Shown here in pieces: positions 1 through 5,332 of a stretch of DNA of 6,010 nucleotides (its first letter is position 1; each line of letters starts with the position of its first letter). The notes under the pieces are model-generated. The model did no database searches. It was given only the letters and a program-made list of their open reading frames with translations, and had not been told where the DNA came from. This stretch comes from Thermoplasmata archaeon (GTDB lineage: Archaea > Thermoplasmatota > Thermoplasmata > Lutacidiplasmatales > UBA184), in the NCBI GenBank assembly GCA_030039525.1, contig JASHVI010000249.1:1-6010 (forward strand), written 5' to 3'. The position numbers were made by a program, and so were the translations under genes.

Positions 1-385
1 CAGCCCGGGAGACGCGCACCGCCTCCTGCAAGGCGAGGCGGGGGTCGTCGAGGAGGTGGAGCACGTGGACGAAGAGGGCGCCATCGAGCGAGGCGTCGCG
101 CAGGGGGAGCCGGTACGCCGAGCCGCGGAGCAGGCGCGCCAGCCCCTTCCGACGGGCCTCCGTGAGCATGCCGGAGGAGAGGTCGACCCCGAGGATCTCG
201 AGCCCCGGGGCCCGGAGCGCGAGCGCGATACGGCCGGTGCCGACCCCGACCTCGAGGAGCGCTCGGACGCCGTGGTCCGTAAGGCCCTCCCGCACCCGAG
301 CGAGGACCTCCGGCTCCATCGGGTCCCGCGACCGGTCGTAGACCCGGGCGACGGCGTCGAACTCGGGAGGCCTCGGTCGCTCCAT
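1..385 (-). CDS. Class I SAM-dependent methyltransferase, N-terminal part (runs off left edge)
   Basis: The 128 visible residues form the N-terminal half of a Rossmann-fold methyltransferase resembling the Methyltransf_11/UbiE-like group. The opening region (residues 9-22, FDAVARVYDRSRDP) is typical of small-molecule methyltransferases of this group. Motif I is LLEVGVGTGRIA (residues 43-54), the glycine-rich SAM-binding loop. It is followed by GVDLSSGML (66-74), whose Asp68 should bind the ribose hydroxyls of SAM. The segment around residues 95-115 (LRDASLDGALFVHVLHLLDD) matches the later SAM and substrate-side motifs. The start is an ATG 18 bp after the Bud32 stop. A GGAG lies only about one base upstream of it, too close to be a normal ribosome binding site. 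The gene is last in the visible minus-strand cluster. The substrate cannot be read from this fragment because the C-terminal half, which usually sets specificity, is missing. Confidence 0.85.
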   Translation of the reverse strand, partial: MERPRPPEFDAVARVYDRSRDPMEPEVLARVREGLTDHGVRALLEVGVGTGRIALALRAPGLEILGVDLSSGMLTEARRKGLARLLRGSAYRLPLRDASLDGALFVHVLHLLDDPRLALQEAVRVSRA

Positions 386-403
386 GCTCCGGCCGGGCGT
401 TCG

Positions 404-1051
404 CTACGAGTAGCGGACCCGGCCGCGGATCTCGCGGGCGCGCTGCCGCACTTCGGCGGCGCGCTCGGGGTTGGTCGACTGGTACCCCTCGAGGAAGCGC
501 TTCAGGAGCGCCTCGGCCCGGGGGTGCAGGCCCTTGAGGTCCTCCTCGACGAGGTGGAGGTCGATGCCGAGCTCCTCGAGCCCGGCGTTCCGCTCGCCCA
601 TGGAGAGGTCGAGGAGGGCCGGCGCCTTCTCCGGACCGTCCGGGTAGATCACGTTCGAGCTCGTCAGGTCGCCGTGGGAGACGGTCCCCGCGTGGAGCCT
701 CCCGAGGACCTCGCCGAACCGGGCGACGGCGGTCTCGAGGGTCTCCGGCGGCAGCTTCGGGTCCTCCAGCATCGACCGGAGCGTCGGGCCCGGTAGCTCC
801 TCGAGCAGCAGGCGGTGCTTCTCGAGGTCGAGGTCATAGAGGATCGGCGTCCGGACGCCGAGGCGCCGGGCCTCGACGAGGAGCCGGGCCTCGGTCCGGG
901 TCCGCTCGCGGCGCAGCCGATCGTCGAGCGCCTTCGGCCGGTACCCCTTCGGGTCCCGCTCCTTCAGGAGCGCCGGAAAGCCCCACCAGTCGACCTCGCG
1001 GAGCGACGCCTCGGCCCCCCGGGCCCGGGGGCGTCCCTCCTCCGCCGGCAT
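404..1051 (-). CDS. bud32: KEOPS complex kinase/ATPase Bud32 (stand-alone)
   Basis: A 215-residue protein matching archaeal Bud32, the small atypical kinase that binds Kae1 in the KEOPS complex and supports formation of t6A on ANN-decoding tRNAs. Visible hallmarks are GAEASL (12-17) at the domain start, LLKERDPKGYR (28-38) with the presumed ATP-binding Lys30, and the helix RLRRERTRTEARLL (45-58). Next come GVRTP (65-69), EELPGPTL (84-91) as the hinge, and the catalytic loop HGDLTSSNVI (126-135). The metal-binding motif is DLS (148-150) where kinases usually have DFG. IDLHLVEEDLKGLHP (163-177) and LEGYQST (187-193) follow, with an Arg-rich C-terminus ending RVRYS. The ATG at 1051 lies 5 bp after the agmatinase stop and leaves almost no extra N-terminus, so this is not the Kae1-Bud32 fusion seen in some archaea. 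No Shine-Dalgarno motif is visible. Translation may be coupled to speB. Confidence 0.9.
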   Translation of the reverse strand: MPAEEGRPRARGAEASLREVDWWGFPALLKERDPKGYRPKALDDRLRRERTRTEARLLVEARRLGVRTPILYDLDLEKHRLLLEELPGPTLRSMLEDPKLPPETLETAVARFGEVLGRLHAGTVSHGDLTSSNVIYPDGPEKAPALLDLSMGERNAGLEELGIDLHLVEEDLKGLHPRAEALLKRFLEGYQSTNPERAAEVRQRAREIRGRVRYS

Positions 1052-1056
1052 CCGGG

Positions 1057-1929
1057 CTAGCGGCCCCGTCGGGCCACCACGTTGCGGACGATCGCCTCGC
1101 GGGCGAGGCGGGCGGCGAGGGCGCTGGTGTTCCCGTTGTCGAACGGGGGCGCGACCTCCATGATGTCGAGGCCCGCGAGTCGGGGCGCGACCTGCCCGAT
1201 CGCGTACTTCACGTCGCGCGGGGTGAGCCCGAAAGGCTCCGGCGTTCCCGTGCCCGCCGCGAAGGAGGGGTCGAGGACGTCGATGTCGAGGCTGACGTAG
1301 ACCTTGTCCGTCTTCAGCATGTTGAGGGCGCGCTGCACCGTCGACTCGATCCCGTCCCGGGCGACCTCGTGGGCCGTCACGTACGGCATCCCGATCCCCT
1401 GGTTGTCCTCGACCTCCTCCTTGGAGACGGAGCGGACCCCGAGCACGACGACGTTGCGGGCCCCGACGCGCTCGACGATCCGTCGGCTCGAGCAGGCGTG
1501 GGAGCGGTCGTCCCCGAGGTACGAGGCCCGGAAGTCGAGGTGGGCGTCGAGGTAGAGCACGCCGAGCTCCGAGGGCTCCGGGTACGCCTCGACGCACGGC
1601 GGCGCGCAGGCGTGGTCCCCGCCGAGGACGATCGGGATCTTGCCGGCGGCGTAGATCGGGGCGAGCTCGGAGCGCATCGACGCGACCATCTGGCCCGCCG
1701 AGCCGAACTCGGGGGCGTTGCCGAGGTCGTGGATCGGCACGTCCGTCAAGTCGACCCCGGTCTCGAGGTCGTACGACTCGAAGTTCCAGGAGTGCTGGCG
1801 GATCGAGTCGGGCCCGAACCGGGCCCCCGGCCGGAACGAGGTCGTCCGGTCGAAGGGGACGCCGAGGACGACGTACTGGGCCTCCTCGAGCTCGGCCGTG
1901 GCGTCGGCGAACCGTCCGGGACGTTCCAC
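1057..1929 (-). CDS. speB: Agmatinase (ureohydrolase family)
   Basis: A 290-residue member of the arginase/agmatinase family, of normal length, expected to hydrolyse agmatine to putrescine and urea in the cytoplasm. All six expected Mn ligands are visible: His106 in GGDHA (103-107), Asp128, His130 and Asp132 in DAHLD (128-132), and Asp215 and Asp217 in SLDIDVLDPSFAAGTGTPEP (213-232). The conserved C-terminal Glu258 sits in MEVAPPFD (257-264). SHAC (143-146) and the N-terminal PGARFGPDSIR (34-44) are of the archaeal agmatinase type rather than arginase, although substrate choice among ureohydrolases is not certain from motifs. The start is GTG at 1929. No other plausible start lies nearby, and no Shine-Dalgarno sequence precedes it. 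The gene sits 25 bp after the transporter and 5 bp before bud32. In some archaea agmatinase homologues are tied to hypusine synthesis on aIF5A, so a role in translation-factor modification is possible, as inference. Confidence 0.87.
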   Translation of the reverse strand: MERPGRFADATAELEEAQYVVLGVPFDRTTSFRPGARFGPDSIRQHSWNFESYDLETGVDLTDVPIHDLGNAPEFGSAGQMVASMRSELAPIYAAGKIPIVLGGDHACAPPCVEAYPEPSELGVLYLDAHLDFRASYLGDDRSHACSSRRIVERVGARNVVVLGVRSVSKEEVEDNQGIGMPYVTAHEVARDGIESTVQRALNMLKTDKVYVSLDIDVLDPSFAAGTGTPEPFGLTPRDVKYAIGQVAPRLAGLDIMEVAPPFDNGNTSALAARLAREAIVRNVVARRGR

Positions 1930-1950
1930 GGCGGACGAGACCGGGCCCGC

Positions 1951-1957
1951 TACTTTA
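1951..1957 (-). promoter_or_regulatory. TATA-like box upstream of speB
   Basis: The 25-bp gap before speB and the preceding stop codon contain the only AT-rich patch nearby, TAAAGTA read on the minus strand. Its centre is about 25 bases upstream of the GTG start. That is the distance between an archaeal TATA box and a transcription start that coincides with the start codon, that is, a leaderless mRNA. Against it, the TAA is also the stop codon of the transporter gene, so the AT content may have no promoter role. The bases upstream are not a good purine-rich BRE. Confidence 0.28.
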
Positions 1958-3166
1958 CGGCGCCGCCGTCGGCGCGACCACGCGCTCGCCGGCGGGCGGA
2001 CGGGCCGCCCGCCCCGGACGGTAGAGCCCCTCGACGAGGAGGATCGAGACGAGCGTCGCCCCGATGGCGAAGCCGAAGAGCCCGGGGGCGCCCCCGAGGG
2101 TGAGCGCGAGGCTCCCGACGAACGGCCCGACGCTCCAGCAGGTCGAGTTGACGAGCGAGAAGACGCCGAGGTGCTCGGCGCGGTGGCCCGCCGGCGCCCG
2201 GCGGGCGACCCAACTGAGCATGCCGGGATTGAGGAGGGCGAAGCCGGCGGTCCGGAGGCTCTGCCCCGGCACGAACCAGAGCCAGGTAGTCGCGAAGAAG
2301 AAGAGGAGCAGCCCGCCGACCATGAGGACGGTGCCCGCGAGGATCCCGCGGATCTCGCCGGCCCGGTCGATGAACCGTCCGAACGGGAGCGAGACGAGGG
2401 CCGAGACGAGCCAGCCGACGATCGCGATGATCCCGACCTCGGTCGCGTTCGCGCCGAGCGCGAGCGCGTCGACCCCGAAGAAGGTCCCGACGGCCCCGGC
2501 CCCGAGGGAGCGGACCGAGACGGCCGCGGAGAAGGCCAGGACCGGCTTCAGCTCGGCGAGATTCTGGTGGTGCTCGGTCGGCGGGCGGCGCGTGTCCGGG
2601 ACGAGGAAGATCAGCGTGCTGAGCGAGCCGACCATCACGATCCCGACGAAGTAGAACAGCGAGGAGAGGCCGAGGGGGCCGACGATCACGATCGCGACGG
2701 CGAAGCCGAGGACCGCGCCCCAGGAGCCGGTCATGTTGAGGAGGCCGTAGCCGGCGCCGCGACGGTCCTCGGCGCTCACGTCGGCGACGAAGGCGTTGAA
2801 CGCCGGACCGCCGAAGGCGAGGGCGCTCTCCGCGGCGAAGAAGGCGAGGACGGGACCGAGCGCCCCGGGGAGCGAGGGGAGCAGGACGAACAGCGGGAGG
2901 GCGATCGCCTCCCCCGCGAGGAGGAACGGCTTCCGGCGGCCCCACCGGTCGGACCACCGCCCCGCGAGCGGGGCGAGGAGGCTCTGGGCGACGAAGGCCG
3001 CGCTGACGGCGGCCAGCGCGTACGCCGCGCTGACGCCCCGGTCCTCGACGAGGAAGACCGGCATGTAGACGATGAAGAGGCCCCCCCGGTTGCTGGAGAG
3101 GAAGGCGTAGAGGGAGAGGGCGGCGAGGGTCGAGACCCGCGACGGCTTCGCCGTCCCCGCCGCCAC
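1955..3166 (-). CDS. Major facilitator superfamily transporter (DHA1/efflux-like)
   Basis: A 403-residue integral membrane protein with about twelve hydrophobic segments, the normal size for an MFS permease. The MFS loop 2-3 signature is clear as GRWSDRWGRRK (69-79), and a degenerate copy, GRFIDRAGEIRG (263-274), marks the start of the second six-helix half. FVADVSAEDRRGAGYGLLN (126-144) followed by GSWGAVLG (147-154) resembles the TM4-TM5 region of drug and sugar efflux members. A hydrophilic central loop (about 190-207, with DTRRPPTEHH) separates the halves. The C-terminal tail after residue 381 is short, Pro/Arg/Ala-rich and likely cytoplasmic. The start is GTG at 3166, without a well-placed Shine-Dalgarno sequence (GGAG lies 13 bases upstream). 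It is first in the minus-strand cluster and 25 bp from speB. Polyamine export is a possibility from context only; nothing in the sequence sets the substrate. Confidence 0.88.
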   Translation of the reverse strand: MAAGTAKPSRVSTLAALSLYAFLSSNRGGLFIVYMPVFLVEDRGVSAAYALAAVSAAFVAQSLLAPLAGRWSDRWGRRKPFLLAGEAIALPLFVLLPSLPGALGPVLAFFAAESALAFGGPAFNAFVADVSAEDRRGAGYGLLNMTGSWGAVLGFAVAIVIVGPLGLSSLFYFVGIVMVGSLSTLIFLVPDTRRPPTEHHQNLAELKPVLAFSAAVSVRSLGAGAVGTFFGVDALALGANATEVGIIAIVGWLVSALVSLPFGRFIDRAGEIRGILAGTVLMVGGLLLFFFATTWLWFVPGQSLRTAGFALLNPGMLSWVARRAPAGHRAEHLGVFSLVNSTCWSVGPFVGSLALTLGGAPGLFGFAIGATLVSILLVEGLYRPGRAARPPAGERVVAPTAAP

Positions 3167-3235
3167 GGTCGGGCCTGCTCCGGGGCGATTCCAGCGAGCA
3201 CCGGGTCTTGAAGGTGCCCCCGGCGAGGGCGGGCG

Positions 3236-3249
3236 CGAAGCGCGTAAAT
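3236..3249 (+). promoter_or_regulatory. Candidate BRE/TATA promoter for the enoyl-CoA hydratase operon
   Basis: Within the 116-bp divergent intergenic region, CGAAG (3236-3240) followed by TAAAT (3245-3249) is the only AT-rich stretch. It resembles a weak archaeal BRE plus TATA element pointing right. A transcription start about 26 bases beyond the box centre would fall near 3273, giving a leader of about 10 bases before the GTG at 3283. Read on the other strand, the same box could serve the transporter gene with a leader of about 50 bases, but no purine-rich BRE stands on that side. The box falls inside the longer reading frame that starts at TTG 3208, which supports the downstream GTG as the true start. 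Confidence 0.4.
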
Positions 3250-3258
3250 GAGCGGGGC

Positions 3259-3269
3259 GCGTCGGACGC
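3259..3269. promoter_or_regulatory. Small palindrome between TATA-like box and start, possible operator
   Basis: GCGTCGGACGC is a perfect 5-bp inverted repeat around one central base. It lies 10 bases downstream of the TATA-like box and 13 bases before the GTG of the enoyl-CoA hydratase gene, next to the predicted transcription start. A repressor bound here could control the beta-oxidation pair. The repeat is short, and such repeats are frequent in sequence this rich in G and C, so support is weak. Confidence 0.15.
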
Positions 3270-3282
3270 CCGGGCCCAAGCC

Positions 3283-4062
3283 GTGGTCGAGGGGGAGCTC
3301 GTTCTCCGGAAGAGCGAGGAGGACCGCGTCGAGCTCCTCGTGATCCGGCACCCGCCGGTGAACTCCCTCAGCACCGCCGTCGTCGACGCGCTCGACGCGC
3401 AGCTGGTCGGGCTCCCCCGGGCCACCCGGGCCGTGGTCCTCACCGGGGAGGGCTCGTACTTCAGCGCCGGAGCGGACCTCAAGGAGATGGCGACGATCGG
3501 CATCGACCGGGCCCCGCAGGTCGTGCGACGGGGCCACGAGGTCCTCTCGCGCCTCGCGGAGCTCGAAGCGCCGGTGGTCGCGGCGATCAACGGGCTCGCG
3601 ATCGGGGGCGGGCTCGAGCTCGCCCTGGCCTGCGACCTGCGCGTCGCCGCCGATGCGGCGAAGCTCGGCGCCCCGGAGGTCGGCTTCGGCCTGATCCCCG
3701 CGTACGGCGGCACGCAGCGCCTCCCCCGCCTCGTCGGGCCGGGCAAGGCCCGGGAGTTGATCTTCACCGGGAACCTCGTCCCCGCCGCCGAGGCGCTCCG
3801 GATCGGCCTCGTGAACAAGGTCGTCCCGGCGGGGCAGGAGCTGCGGGCGGCTCGCGACCTCGCCCACACGATCGCGCAGCGCTCACCGGCCGCGATCGTC
3901 GCAGCGAAGCGCGCGATCGAGGCCGCCTCGGTCGGTCCGCTCTCGGAGGGACTCGGGAAGGAGGCCGCGATCTTCGAACGGGAGGTCCTCACGAGCCCCG
4001 ACCTCGGCGAGGGCCTCAAGGCCTTCCTGGAGCGCCGCCCGCCGAAGTTCTCGGACCGGTGA
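3283..4062 (+). CDS. Enoyl-CoA hydratase (crotonase family)
   Basis: A 259-residue crotonase-fold protein expected to add water to trans-2-enoyl-CoA, giving 3-hydroxyacyl-CoA. Both catalytic glutamates are present with the spacing of rat enoyl-CoA hydratase: Glu112 in GGGLELALACD (108-118) and Glu132 in GAPEVGFGLIPAYGGTQRL (129-147). Oxyanion-hole regions are SAGADLKEM (61-69) and AINGLAIGGG (101-110). PPVN (24-27) and the C-terminal EGLKAFLERRPPKF (243-256) also fit. Two active glutamates argue for a true hydratase rather than an isomerase or other crotonase. The reading frame is open back to a TTG at 3208, but that would add 25 unconserved residues and overrun the TATA-like box. GTG 3283 gives the usual family length. 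No Shine-Dalgarno motif is seen. The gene overlaps the downstream acyl-CoA dehydrogenase gene by 4 bp, indicating translational coupling in a beta-oxidation operon. Confidence 0.9.
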   Translation: MVEGELVLRKSEEDRVELLVIRHPPVNSLSTAVVDALDAQLVGLPRATRAVVLTGEGSYFSAGADLKEMATIGIDRAPQVVRRGHEVLSRLAELEAPVVAAINGLAIGGGLELALACDLRVAADAAKLGAPEVGFGLIPAYGGTQRLPRLVGPGKARELIFTGNLVPAAEALRIGLVNKVVPAGQELRAARDLAHTIAQRSPAAIVAAKRAIEAASVGPLSEGLGKEAAIFEREVLTSPDLGEGLKAFLERRPPKFSDR

Positions 4063-5261
4063 GCTCGGTGGCGATCGAGTTCGGGTTCACCCCCGACCAG
4101 GAGGCGTTCCGCGCCAGCGTCCGGGAGTTCCTGAAGCGCGAGGTCGAGCCGATCGCCGGCCGGATCGACGAGGAGGAGCGCTTCCCTTTGGAGAGCGTCG
4201 CGAAGATGCGGGAGGAGGGGTACTTCGGCGTCCCGATCCCGGAGGAGTACGGCGGGCTCGGGCTCGGCAAGATCGGCTACTGCCTCCTGCTCGAGGAGGT
4301 CGGCCGGGTCGACGCCTCCCACAGCGCGATCCTCGGGGCCCACACCTCGCTCGGCGCCGTCCCGATCCTCTACTACGGTACCGAGGAGCAGCGGCGGCGC
4401 TGGCTCGTGCCGGCCGCCCGCGGCGAGAAGCTGCTCGCGTTCTCGCTCACCGAGCCGGGCTCGGGGAGCGACTCCGGGGCGGTCCAGACGACCGCGGAGC
4501 GGTCCGGTGACGACTTCGTACTGAACGGCACGAAGATCTACGTCACGAACGGGAAGGAGGCCGACACGGTCCTCGTGCTCGCCGGGACCGACGTGAAGCT
4601 CGGCCCCAGCGGCGGCGTGACCGCCTTCCTGCTGGACCAGGGACTCGAGGGCTTCCGGGTCGGCCGGTGCGAGAAGAAGATGGGGCTGCACGGGACCTCC
4701 ACCGCCGAGCTCGTGCTCGACCACGTGCGCGTCGGCCCGGAGCGGGTCCTCGGGGGGGTCGGCAAGGGCTTCCACGTCGCCATGTCCGCGCTCGACGTCG
4801 GCCGGGTCTCCCTCGGGGCCGGCTCGATCGGCGCGATCGAGGCCTCCCTCGGCGCCTCGCTCGAGTTCGCCCAGCGGCGGACCCAGTTCGGCCTACCGAT
4901 CAGCGAGTACCAGGCGATCCAGTTCAAGCTGGCCGACATGGCGATGCGGGCCCGGGCCCTCCGGTACCTCGTCTACCAGGCCGCCGCGCGCCAGGACCGG
5001 ATGGGGAACGACCCCGCCGCCTGGTCGCGGCTCGACCGGGCCGAGAAGACCCGCGAGTCGGCGACCGTGAAGTGCCTCGCCAGCGAGTGGGCCTGCGAGG
5101 CCGTGGACGAGGCGGTCCAGATCCACGGCGGCCTCGGCTACATCCGGGGCACGGCGATCGAGCGCGCGTACCGGGACGCCCGGATCCTCCGGATCTTCGA
5201 GGGGACGAACGAGATCCAGCGCGTGGTCGTCGCCCGGGACCTCCTCGCGCGGGGCCTCTAG
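4059..5261 (+). CDS. Acyl-CoA dehydrogenase (FAD flavoenzyme)
   Basis: A 400-residue enzyme of the short/medium-chain acyl-CoA dehydrogenase family, slightly longer than the usual 380 or so. It oxidises acyl-CoA to trans-2-enoyl-CoA and passes electrons to ETF. The three-part fold is visible: an N-terminal helical domain (8-120), a beta domain with the family signature AFSLTEPGSGSD (127-138) and YVTNG (161-165), and a C-terminal helical domain. The latter has RRTQFGLPI (273-281), where Arg273 and Gln276 should contact FAD, then QIHGGLGYIRG (354-364) and RDARILRIFEGTNEIQR (372-388). Glu381 in FEGTNEIQR is at the catalytic base position of MCAD and butyryl-CoA dehydrogenase, rather than the alternative position used by IVD or LCAD. 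The GTG at 4059 shares bases with the TGA of the hydratase gene; GTG 4068 is an alternative in-frame start. Chain-length preference cannot be read from sequence. Confidence 0.92.
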   Translation: MSSVAIEFGFTPDQEAFRASVREFLKREVEPIAGRIDEEERFPLESVAKMREEGYFGVPIPEEYGGLGLGKIGYCLLLEEVGRVDASHSAILGAHTSLGAVPILYYGTEEQRRRWLVPAARGEKLLAFSLTEPGSGSDSGAVQTTAERSGDDFVLNGTKIYVTNGKEADTVLVLAGTDVKLGPSGGVTAFLLDQGLEGFRVGRCEKKMGLHGTSTAELVLDHVRVGPERVLGGVGKGFHVAMSALDVGRVSLGAGSIGAIEASLGASLEFAQRRTQFGLPISEYQAIQFKLADMAMRARALRYLVYQAAARQDRMGNDPAAWSRLDRAEKTRESATVKCLASEWACEAVDEAVQIHGGLGYIRGTAIERAYRDARILRIFEGTNEIQRVVVARDLLARGL

Positions 5262-5283
5262 CGACCGCCGAGCCCCCCGATTC

Positions 5284-5317
5284 CTCCGCCGCCGGGGACC
5301 CGGGGCCGCCGGCGGGG
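5284..5317. terminator. GC-rich hairpin in the convergent intergenic gap
   Basis: The 71 bp between the acyl-CoA dehydrogenase stop and the acyl-CoA synthetase stop hold an inverted repeat. CTCCGCCG (5284-5291) can pair with CGGCGGGG (5310-5317), with one G-U pair in the plus-strand RNA, and a smaller CCGG stem (5292-5295 with 5300-5303) fits inside. Its place between converging genes suits a terminator or a transcript-end structure. No T-run follows on either strand, although archaeal termination usually depends on T-rich tracts, and base composition alone makes such pairing likely. Confidence 0.2.
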
Positions 5318-5332
5318 AGCGACGGCCCGGAT

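Noticed and set aside
56..796. A 246-codon plus-strand frame over the methyltransferase and Bud32.
   Set aside because: It is antisense to two recognisable genes, and its translation has no family features.
1052..1597. Extension of the Bud32 frame upstream of the ATG at 1051, which could suggest an N-terminal fusion partner such as Kae1.
   Set aside because: The extra residues are Arg/Pro/Gly-rich, lack Kae1 metal-binding motifs and overlap the whole 3' half of speB in another frame. The Bud32 domain begins right after the ATG.
1718..3211. A 497-codon plus-strand frame rich in Glu, Asp and Arg, looking like a charged repeat protein.
   Set aside because: It is the antisense image of the transporter gene; the Asp/Glu/Arg bias comes from complementing hydrophobic GC-rich codons. 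The minus-strand MFS product has clear family motifs.
3208..3282. An N-terminal extension of the enoyl-CoA hydratase from TTG 3208.
   Set aside because: It would add 25 residues with no family similarity and overlap the TATA-like element. GTG 3283 gives the standard family length.
1950..4775. A 941-codon open frame on the minus strand spanning the transporter, the intergenic region and the beta-oxidation genes.
   Set aside because: It runs antisense to the hydratase and dehydrogenase and out of frame with the transporter. Its translation is low-complexity Arg/Ala/Pro/Gly sequence with no domain. Long spurious frames are expected at this GC content.
5262..5332. A possible small RNA or small gene in the convergent gap.
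   Set aside because: The 71 bp contain no promoter-like AT patch and no credible reading frame, only a GC hairpin that could arise from composition.
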